DNA from: an uncultured Candidatus Melainabacteria bacterium
Lineage (GTDB): Bacteria > Cyanobacteriota > Vampirovibrionia > Gastranaerophilales > Gastranaerophilaceae
Length of the DNA stretch: 9,859 nucleotides
NCBI GenBank assembly: GCA_934754735.1
Contig: CAKVJE010000069.1
Coordinates: forward strand, 1-9,859
Direction of reading: 5' to 3'
Position 1 is the first letter of the stretch; each line of letters starts with the position of its first letter. A program made the translations under genes and the position numbers. This document shows, piece after piece, positions 4,609 through 9,859 of the stretch. The notes beneath the pieces are model-generated. The model was not told the origin of the DNA, did not search any database, and was given only the letters and a program-made list of their open reading frames with translations.

Positions 4609-5427
4609 ATAGATTTTTGAAGCATTGTACATTAAAGACGCAATGGTCATTGGACCAACTCCCCCCGGAACAGGCGAAATATAGCCGCAAGTTGGTGATA
4701 CAAAATCAAAATCAACATCACCGGTCAATTTGCCGTTGGCATCTCTAAAGATTCCAACGTCAACTAAACAAGAATTATTTTTAACCATCTTACATCTTAC
4801 AATCTTTTTACCCACCGCAGATATAACAATATCGGCGGTTTTTATTTTGTCTTCAATATTCGGAGTATAAGAATGACACATAGTAACAGTCGCATTACGT
4901 TTCAAAAGTAATTGCGCCATTGGTCGGCCTACAATATTTGACCGTCCGATTACAACCGCATCTTTTCCTTCAATCGGAATCTTGTATTCATCAAGAAGCA
5001 TAATAATTCCTTGCGGAGTTGCAGGATAAAAATAAGGTTCTAATCCGATAACAAGCTTTCCGACATTTTCCGGAGTAAATCCATCTACATCTTTCTTTGG
5101 CGAAATAGCCAAGATAACCTTATTTTTGTCAATATGTTTAGGAAGCGGTAACTGTACCAAAATTCCCGTAACATCGTCATCTTCATTCAACTTTTCGATA
5201 GTTTCAAGTAATTCTTCTTCAGAAGTCTCTGCGTTCATTTCTATAACGGTAGATTTAATCCCGACTTTTTCAGCAGCTTTCTTTTTATTATTAACATAAA
5301 TTTTGCTTGCAGGATTGTCGCCAACTAAAATTACAACAAGATGAGGCTGACGCGAAAGAGTTGCAACTTTTTCACGCACTTGTTCCAAAATTTTTAATGA
5401 TAAGGCTTTACCGTCTAAAATTATCAT
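4606..5427 (-). CDS. folD: Bifunctional methylenetetrahydrofolate dehydrogenase/cyclohydrolase
   Basis: FolD interconverts 5,10-methylene-THF and 10-formyl-THF via methenyl-THF using NAD(P)+, supplying one-carbon units for purines and formyl-Met. The 273 residues are close to the usual 280-290. Visible landmarks: active-site YVNNK (Tyr44, Lys48), GILVQLPLP (88-96, Gln92), DVDGFTPENVG (113-123, Asp115), the Rossmann dinucleotide loop GRSNIVGRP (161-169) and the C-terminal PGGVGPMT (254-261). The usual PCTP before the Rossmann domain reads PATP here (Ala136-Pro138 region), a variant also seen in some functional FolDs. The ATG (5425-5427) overlaps the TGA of the upstream ATPase in an ATGA junction, with an AGGAG site inside that gene, indicating translational coupling. 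Confidence 0.97.
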   Translation of the reverse strand: MIILDGKALSLKILEQVREKVATLSRQPHLVVILVGDNPASKIYVNNKKKAAEKVGIKSTVIEMNAETSEEELLETIEKLNEDDDVTGILVQLPLPKHIDKNKVILAISPKKDVDGFTPENVGKLVIGLEPYFYPATPQGIIMLLDEYKIPIEGKDAVVIGRSNIVGRPMAQLLLKRNATVTMCHSYTPNIEDKIKTADIVISAVGKKIVRCKMVKNNSCLVDVGIFRDANGKLTGDVDFDFVSPTCGYISPVPGGVGPMTIASLMYNASKIY

Positions 5428-6176
5428 TTGTTCTCCTGTGGTAAATTTAGTCTGAAATAAAATTGGTTCAAAGCGTCTGAAACAACCTCTGATTTTCTAT
5501 CAATAGCACCACTTGCCAATTTCTCATCAAATGGAATCCTGCCCAAAACTTCTACATCCGCAACTTTTAATTGCTCTGAAATCGCATTCAAATCTTCGTT
5601 TTTAACCTTGTTTATAACAACTCCCATTTGACCGCCTGCTGCGTATTTTGCAGAAAATTCGCTAATTCTGGCTGCTAAATGAATCGAATCAATTGTAGGA
5701 TTAGCAACTACAAGAGTTAAATCAATATCAGTATCAACAAGTTGATTAAGATATTTTAAATCGAATTCACAATCAAAAAGCACAAAGTCGTAGCGCTCAA
5801 TTAACCTTTGACAAGCATCATTAATTTGACCTGTAATTGGGCATCTGCAATCTTTTGCTCCGACAAACCAAGAAACAATTATGTCGACATTTTCGTTTAG
5901 GCTAACTATAATATCTTCCATTGCCCACTCAACGTATTCGTGTTTAGACATGCCTTCCGGAATTCCGGTTTTGTATTCGTGTTTTCCACTTCTGATACCA
6001 TAAATTGTATTTCTGATATCTAAGCCGAAAGAATGTCCCAATTCTCCGGTCAAATCGTTATCAAATAATAAAATTGATTTTTCCGGAAAATTCTTTTGTA
6101 ATAATTCCAAAAACGCCTTAGTTAATGTTGTTTTTCCGCTTCCGCTTTTACCTGTGATTGCTATCTTAATAGTCAT
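5424..6176 (-). CDS. CooC/MinD-like deviant-Walker P-loop ATPase
   Basis: 250 residues, soluble, with no membrane-targeting helix. The N-terminus IAITGKSGSGKTT (5-17) is a deviant Walker A with signature Lys10 and P-loop Lys15, placing it in the SIMIBI/MinD-ParA-CooC class. LLFDNDLTGELG (36-47) resembles the switch I region, and FVLFDCEFDLKYL (131-143) the Walker B/switch II strand. LTLVVANPT (153-161) and GVVINKV (185-191) follow as the usual nucleotide-site strands. A CxC motif (Cys110, Cys112) falls where CooC-type nickel-insertion ATPases carry their metal-binding CxC. CooC matures carbon monoxide dehydrogenase; the partner here is unknown, as no nickel enzyme is in view. It lies 41 bases after deoC and overlaps folD by four bases. 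An AGAGG site supports the start. Family fairly sure; function inferred. Confidence 0.85.
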   Translation of the reverse strand: MTIKIAITGKSGSGKTTLTKAFLELLQKNFPEKSILLFDNDLTGELGHSFGLDIRNTIYGIRSGKHEYKTGIPEGMSKHEYVEWAMEDIIVSLNENVDIIVSWFVGAKDCRCPITGQINDACQRLIERYDFVLFDCEFDLKYLNQLVDTDIDLTLVVANPTIDSIHLAARISEFSAKYAAGGQMGVVINKVKNEDLNAISEQLKVADVEVLGRIPFDEKLASGAIDRKSEVVSDALNQFYFRLNLPQENK

Positions 6177-6217
6177 AATACCTCTTTAAAAACTATTTTA
6201 GCATAAACATTAAAAGC

Positions 6218-6865
6218 TTATTGCACAATCTTAATTCCGGAACTTGTACCAAGTCTCGAAGCACCTGCCCCTATCATTTTTAGAGCAGATTCTTTATCTC
6301 TAATTCCGCCGGAAGCTTTAACTTGTAATCCAGCATCTTTAACTGTTTCATACATCAATGCAACATCTTCTACCCTTGCTCCTACTCCATTTTTAACAAA
6401 ACCGGTAGAAGTTTTTACCAAATCAGCTTTTGCCTCAATACACAATTCACAAGCTTTTTTAATTTCTTCTTTAGTCAACAAATCCGTTTCCAATATAACT
6501 TTTAAATTATGGCCTTGGCAAGCAACTTTAATCGCAGAAATCTCATCAACAATTTGAGAATATGCTTTATCTTTTAATAGTCCAACATTGATTACCATAT
6601 CAATTTCGTCTGCGCCATTTTTAATTGCATCAATAGTTTCAAGAATTTTAACTTCTTTGGTACTTTGTCCTAACGGAAAACCTATAACGGTAACTACCTT
6701 TACATCAGTACCTTTCAAGTATTCTTTCGCAAATTTTACATTACAAGGATTGACACAAACTCCAAGAAAATTATGTTCTTTTGCTTCATCAAGAAGCTTG
6801 ATAATTTCAGCTTTTGTTGCGTCTTGCTTTAATAATGTATGTTCAATATATTTATTTAAATCCAT
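6218..6865 (-). CDS. deoC: Deoxyribose-phosphate aldolase
   Basis: DeoC cleaves 2-deoxyribose 5-phosphate to glyceraldehyde 3-phosphate and acetaldehyde in deoxynucleoside catabolism. It is a class I TIM-barrel aldolase; 215 residues match the short bacterial form. Key residues visible: Asp89 in EIDMVINVG (87-95), Schiff-base Lys151 in DLVKTSTGF (148-156) and Lys183 in QVKASGGIR (181-189), followed by the phosphate-binding GASRLGTSSG (201-210). The start at 6865 follows a GGGGGTG ribosome binding site. It is the first gene of the apparent deoC, ATPase, folD operon, and diverges from the Dxs-like gene, which also uses glyceraldehyde 3-phosphate if it is a true DXP synthase. No other deo genes (deoA, deoB, deoD) are in view. 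Confidence 0.96.
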   Translation of the reverse strand: MDLNKYIEHTLLKQDATKAEIIKLLDEAKEHNFLGVCVNPCNVKFAKEYLKGTDVKVVTVIGFPLGQSTKEVKILETIDAIKNGADEIDMVINVGLLKDKAYSQIVDEISAIKVACQGHNLKVILETDLLTKEEIKKACELCIEAKADLVKTSTGFVKNGVGARVEDVALMYETVKDAGLQVKASGGIRDKESALKMIGAGASRLGTSSGIKIVQ

Positions 6866-6882
6866 AATTTACACCCCCGTTT

Positions 6883-6912
6883 ATTATAAAATAATTTTAT
6901 CATAAATTGAAA
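6883..6912 (-). promoter_or_regulatory. Candidate promoter for the deoC operon
   Basis: A perfect -10 box, TATAAT on the minus strand (6883-6888), sits about 17 bases from the deoC start, with only a weak -35 (TTCAAT, 17-base spacing). Transcription would start near 6876, giving a leader of about 10 bases that barely includes the GGGGG ribosome binding site. A start from another TATAAT-like palindrome near 6957-6962 is an alternative. Confidence 0.4.
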
Positions 6913-6934
6913 AGAAGAAAATATTAAGTTCTAA

Positions 6935-6964
6935 CTGATAATTACTCTCGAATTGTATTATAAT
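6935..6964 (+). promoter_or_regulatory. Candidate promoter for the Dxs-like gene
   Basis: CTGATA (6935-6940), 18-base spacer, TATAAT (6959-6964). The -10 box is perfect and the -35 moderate. It would give a leader of about 57 bases holding an AATTAA/TTAATT inverted repeat (6973-6978 with 6987-6992) and an AAAGG ribosome binding site at 7016-7020. The box is near-palindromic, so it could also fire toward deoC. Confidence 0.45.
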
Positions 6965-7027
6965 AATATCAAAATTAATTAAAGAGTTAATTGAGTTTTT
7001 ATATAACATTGTCAGAAAGGAATTAGA

Positions 7028-8797
7028 ATGGAAACTACATTAAAAATTTTAGACAACGTGAACAATCCTGCCGATATAAGAAGATTAAGCATAGAAGAGA
7101 TGAATACTCTTTCTGCAGAAATGCGTGAACTTATCATAAAAAAAGTAAATGCTACAGGCGGACACTTAGCCCCAAATTTAGGATTTGTGGAAGCAACCAT
7201 TGCTTTGCATTACGTGTTCAATTCTCCTATCGATAAATTTGTTTTTGATGTTTCGCACCAATGCTATCCGCATAAAATTTTGACCGGTAGAAAAGAAGGT
7301 TTTACAAATCCTGAAAACTACATGAAATACACAGGCTACACCGCTCCGGAAGAAAGCGCACACGACTTATTCAAAGTTGGACACACTTCAACATCTGTAA
7401 GTTTGGCAACTGGTCTTGCGAAAGGTAGAGATTTAAGAGGTGGAAAAGAAAATATCGTTGCAATTATTGGTGATGGTTCATTAAGCGGTGGTGAAGCGTT
7501 TGAAGGCTTAGATAATGCAGCCGTTTTAGGAAGTAATATTATTGTTATCGTAAATGACAATGACATGTCTATTGCAAAAAATGAAGGCGGTTTATACGGA
7601 AATTTAAAACTTTTGAGAGATACAAACGGCGAAGCTGAATGTAACTTCTTTAAAGCTTTGGGATTTGAATATCATTATTTAAATGATGGTCATGATATTC
7701 AAGCAATGATTGATTTGTTCAATAAAGTCAAAGATTCAAATCATCCGGTCTTAATTCATTTACGCACAATAAAAGGCAAGGGATTTGAAGCTGCTGAACT
7801 TGATAAAGAAAAGTATCATTGGATTTTACCGGGGACTTTAGACAAAAAAGATAATATCACGCAAAATTCTAAAACAGAAGATTATGGTTCTATTACAGCA
7901 GATTATATAGAAAACAAATATAATGAAGACAATACCGTAATTGCGATTTCTCCTGCAACACCTGCTGTATCAGGCTTCACGCCAGCATTCAGAGATAAAG
8001 CCGGAATTCATTATACAGATGTTGGTATTGCTGAAGAACACGCAATTGCTTTCATTTCAGGTATTGCAAAAAATGGAGGCAAGCCAATTTTGGGCGTCAT
8101 GAGTTCCTTTGTACAAAGAACTTATGACCAATTATCACAAGATTTAGCGTTGAATAATAGTCCGGCAACAATCCTTGTATTCTGGGGGGCAATTACCGGC
8201 ATGGATGCTACGCACTTAACAATTTTCGATATTCCGCTTATCAGTAACATTCCAAATATGGTTTATCTTGCACCAACTTGCAAAGAAGAATACGTAAAAA
8301 TGCTTGATTGGTCAGTTGAACAAGAAGACAGACCTGTTGCAATCAGAGTTCCATTCGGCGAAGTTCACTCTTCTGGCGTTGAAGATAAAACTGATTATTC
8401 AATTTTGAACAAATATCAAGTTGCTGAAAGCGGTTCAGAAGTTGCAATCTTAGGTCTTGGTAATTTCTTCCACTTAGGCAAAAAAGTTAAAGCTTTACTA
8501 AATGAAAAACTGGGAATTGAAGCAACTTTGATTAATCCTAAATTTATAACCGGCGTTGATAAAGAGCTTATGGAAAACTTGAAAGCTAATCATAAGGTTG
8601 TAATCACACTAGAAGACGGTGTTTTAGATGGTGGTTTCGGTGAAAAAATCGCCAGATACTTCGGCAATTCTGAAATGAAAGTTTTAAATTTTGGTGCTAA
8701 AAAAGAATTTACTGATAGAGCTTCTGTTGAAGAACTTTATACACGTTATCATTTAACGCCGGAATTAATTGTTGAAGACATTAAAGCTTGTTTATAG
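7028..8797 (+). CDS. Dxs-like thiamine-diphosphate enzyme (divergent 1-deoxy-D-xylulose-5-phosphate synthase)
   Basis: 589 residues, shorter than standard Dxs (about 620). Dxs condenses pyruvate and glyceraldehyde 3-phosphate to DXP for isoprenoids, thiamine and pyridoxal phosphate. Conserved features: GGHLAPNLG with His46, DVSHQCYPHKILTGR (74-88), GHTSTS (118-123, His119), thiamine-diphosphate motif GDGSLSGGEA (148-157) through NDNDMSI (176-182), NDGHD (219-223), KGKGF (249-253), catalytic Glu336 in GIAEEHA, Arg364 in FVQRTYDQ, and Arg440 in AIRVPFG. Differences: the canonical DRAG(L/I)VGADGxTHxGxFD block is replaced by FWGAITGMDATHLTIFD (385-401), one residue shorter and lacking the DR, and RYPRG becomes RVPFG. 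It may therefore be a paralogue with altered substrate range. It is divergent from deoC and followed by a strong terminator; it has an AAAGGA site 7 bases upstream. Confidence 0.85.
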   Translation: METTLKILDNVNNPADIRRLSIEEMNTLSAEMRELIIKKVNATGGHLAPNLGFVEATIALHYVFNSPIDKFVFDVSHQCYPHKILTGRKEGFTNPENYMKYTGYTAPEESAHDLFKVGHTSTSVSLATGLAKGRDLRGGKENIVAIIGDGSLSGGEAFEGLDNAAVLGSNIIVIVNDNDMSIAKNEGGLYGNLKLLRDTNGEAECNFFKALGFEYHYLNDGHDIQAMIDLFNKVKDSNHPVLIHLRTIKGKGFEAAELDKEKYHWILPGTLDKKDNITQNSKTEDYGSITADYIENKYNEDNTVIAISPATPAVSGFTPAFRDKAGIHYTDVGIAEEHAIAFISGIAKNGGKPILGVMSSFVQRTYDQLSQDLALNNSPATILVFWGAITGMDATHLTIFDIPLISNIPNMVYLAPTCKEEYVKMLDWSVEQEDRPVAIRVPFGEVHSSGVEDKTDYSILNKYQVAESGSEVAILGLGNFFHLGKKVKALLNEKLGIEATLINPKFITGVDKELMENLKANHKVVITLEDGVLDGGFGEKIARYFGNSEMKVLNFGAKKEFTDRASVEELYTRYHLTPELIVEDIKACL

Positions 8798-8811
8798 AAT
8801 AACTAATTAAT

Positions 8812-8849
8812 AAAAAAGCGTACGTTACAATTGAAGCGTACGCTTTTTT
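8812..8849. terminator. Strong bidirectional intrinsic terminator
   Basis: AAAAAAGCGTACG (8812-8824) is the exact reverse complement of 8837-8849, a 13-bp stem with a 12-base loop and T-runs on both strands. It lies 14 bases after the Dxs-like stop codon. Confidence 0.9.
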
Positions 8850-8870
8850 GCAATAATAATTATTATTAAT

Positions 8871-8899
8871 TTGCATTTAAACTGTTTTCTAGCTAATAT
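8871..8899 (+). promoter_or_regulatory. Candidate promoter for the membrane-protein gene
   Basis: TTGCAT (8871-8876), 17-base spacer, TAATAT (8894-8899). Both boxes match at 4 of 6. The start would fall near 8906, almost at the TAAGGT ribosome binding site, so the leader would be very short. Confidence 0.35.
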
Positions 8900-8915
8900 G
8901 TATTTAAGGTAAATT

Positions 8916-9563
8916 ATGATTAGTCGTGTATCCAACAATTTGAGTTTCAACCAACAACTATCCTCATTGCGTCATAAAGCTAATGAGCGTGATATTACGC
9001 TTGATGACAAGTTAAAAGCCGGCTTTGGTGCAGTTATAGGAACTGCAATTCCAATGGCTGTTATGATGAAAAAACGTAAAATTAAAAATCCTTTAAAATT
9101 AAATTACAATTTGTCTGATATGATTACACTATCCGCAACTTCTATCGCAGGAAGTGTTGCCGTTGGTATGATTGGTGAAAATAAAACAACAAATCAAAAT
9201 AAACTAAAAGAAGGTTTGTTTCAATTTTTTAATGCTTCAATACCGACTTGGATTGCAGGCGGATGTTTAAAATTAGCGGAAGGTAGCAAGCATTTTAATA
9301 ATACCTTTGGAAAAATTTCGGCAATGTTGAGTGGATTACTAGTTGGAATGTATGGTGCAGCTTCTTTATCAAATGTTATTTCTGATCCGCATGACAAACA
9401 ACCGGATAGAAAATTGACATTGCTTGATTGTGTTGCAAACGTAGATGACGCTGTTGGTGCTTTGGTTTTGGCAAAATTTCCTTGTGCCGATAAATTACAT
9501 TTAGAATCATTTTTGCCTTTGATTTATTCTTATTGTGGTTATAGAGCCGGAAAAAGTAATTAG
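8916..9563 (+). CDS. Hypothetical polytopic membrane protein
   Basis: 215 residues; no family recognised. The N-terminus (1-30) is polar, with NNLSFNQQLSSLRHKANERD, and has no cleavable signal. Hydrophobic, small-residue-rich segments lie at about 35-51, 68-87, 103-121, 132-156 and possibly 174-188, some rich in Gly/Ala as in GLLVGMYGAAS. That suggests four or five membrane-associated helices. Basic MKKRKIKN (51-58) follows the first segment and should face the cytoplasm. A conserved-looking ISDPHDKQPDRKLTLLD stretch (155-171) forms a loop. No catalytic motif is evident. It is monocistronic between the terminator at 8812-8849 and the stem-loop at 9574-9622. The start at 8916 has a TAAGGT site 7 bases upstream. 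The NNLSF tail resembles that of the AAA+ protein and supports a shared lineage-specific N-terminal style. Confidence 0.8.
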   Translation: MISRVSNNLSFNQQLSSLRHKANERDITLDDKLKAGFGAVIGTAIPMAVMMKKRKIKNPLKLNYNLSDMITLSATSIAGSVAVGMIGENKTTNQNKLKEGLFQFFNASIPTWIAGGCLKLAEGSKHFNNTFGKISAMLSGLLVGMYGAASLSNVISDPHDKQPDRKLTLLDCVANVDDAVGALVLAKFPCADKLHLESFLPLIYSYCGYRAGKSN

Positions 9564-9568
9564 TTTTT

Positions 9569-9622
9569 GTTGGGCTGAAAGCCCAACCTACATTTGTACG
9601 TACCGTAGGTTGGGCTTTCAGC
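9569..9622. repeat. Perfect 18-bp stem-loop repeat between converging genes
   Basis: GCTGAAAGCCCAACCTAC (9574-9591) is the exact reverse complement of 9605-9622, with a 13-base loop that itself contains the palindrome GTACGTAC (9596-9603). A competing smaller hairpin GTTGGGCT/AGCCCAAC (9569-9576 with 9580-9587) uses the left arm. There is no T-run after the stem on either strand. The GTAGGTTGGGCTTTCAG type of sequence is, from memory, a widespread intergenic repeat, so this is probably a REP/MITE-like element that may double as a transcript end. Confidence 0.7.
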
Positions 9623-9633
9623 TTTGGCTTTGC

Positions 9634-9859
9634 TTACCACAAACAATCGAAGATTTCACCTTTATCAATAATTCCATTATGGTTTTTATCTTCAGCATAT
9701 TGTGTTCTCTCAGAATTATAAATTCTTGTAAACTGTTGTGACATTAATTCGTCTTTATTTTTTAAATGTGATTTTTGAACTTTGCCACAATATGTTCTAC
9801 CGCCAATTGTCGCACCATAACTGGTAGTCTTACCATTGTCACTATCTGAAAAAATAACC
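9634..9859 (-). CDS. C-terminal part of an EF-hand protein (partial)
   Basis: An uninterrupted minus-strand frame enters from the right edge and ends with TAA at 9634-9636, giving 74 visible residues. It finishes with an exact EF-hand calcium-binding loop, DKNHNGIIDKGE (visible residues 57-68, positions 9655-9690): Asp1, Asn3, Asn5, Gly6, Ile8, Asp9 and Glu12 all fit the consensus. A second DSDNG stretch (visible 5-9) recalls a loop start but lacks the rest. The segment between (KVQKSHLKNKDELMSQQFTR) looks helical. The codon pattern is coding-like and no overlapping plus-strand gene is convincing. The N-terminus is outside the window, so localisation and full size are unknown; a single terminal EF-hand often regulates or stabilises a surface or secreted protein. 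Confidence 0.75.
   Translation of the reverse strand, partial: VIFSDSDNGKTTSYGATIGGRTYCGKVQKSHLKNKDELMSQQFTRIYNSERTQYAEDKNHNGIIDKGEIFDCLW

Noticed and set aside
6588..6905. Plus-strand frame antisense to deoC
   Set aside because: Complement of a conserved enzyme gene; Ser/Phe-rich; no start signals.
7012..7566. Three minus-strand frames antisense to the Dxs-like gene
   Set aside because: All lie opposite conserved catalytic-domain coding sequence and lack ribosome binding sites.
9535..9741. Plus-strand frame across the right-end stem-loop
   Set aside because: It crosses the perfect stem-loop and is antisense to the EF-hand coding frame, which has a far better protein signal.

Overview
The window is AT-rich and bacterial, with short intergenic gaps and AAAGGA/GGAGG-type ribosome binding sites. 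Two hypothetical proteins carry N-termini of the form polar tail plus NxxxFKA/NNLSF (residues 45-52 of the gene at 2479, residues 7-11 of the gene at 8916). From memory this style is common in Gastranaerophilales (Vampirovibrionia/Melainabacteria, non-photosynthetic gut relatives of Cyanobacteria). That assignment is an inference from protein style, base composition and gene content; no rRNA is present to confirm it.

Left part, minus strand (2047 to 1): the classic translation/transcription cluster rpmG (L33), tRNA-Trp(CCA), secE, nusG, rplK (L11) and the first 38 codons of rplA (L1). Its spacers are unusual: a double inverted repeat between rpmG and tRNA-Trp, a G/C-rich hairpin touching the rplK ribosome binding site, and two related hairpin-rich repeats between nusG and rplK and between rplK and rplA.

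Middle, plus strand (2225-4576): a strong sigma70-type promoter starts a roughly 200-nt untranslated stretch that folds into a long hairpin and ends in an intrinsic terminator just before a single-domain AAA+ ATPase gene. A 13-bp pairing that would compete with the terminator is visible, so this looks like an attenuated leader or a free-standing small RNA. After the ATPase and its own hairpin comes a separately promoted gene for a small, helical, unrecognised protein.

Middle right, minus strand (6888 to 4574): an apparent operon deoC, CooC/MinD-like P-loop ATPase, folD. The last two overlap by four bases, and the operon ends at a hairpin shared with the converging small gene. Divergent from deoC is a 589-residue Dxs-like thiamine-diphosphate enzyme with a strong bidirectional terminator.

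Right end: a polytopic membrane protein of unknown function (plus strand), an 18-bp perfect stem-loop repeat, and the C-terminal 74 residues of a minus-strand protein with a canonical EF-hand loop, cut by the window edge.

The most notable features are the leader RNA before the AAA+ gene, the CooC-like ATPase with its CxC motif next to folD, the divergent Dxs-like enzyme, and the unannotated hairpins inside the ribosomal-protein operon. I see no CRISPR array, phage, insertion sequence or recognisable defence system.
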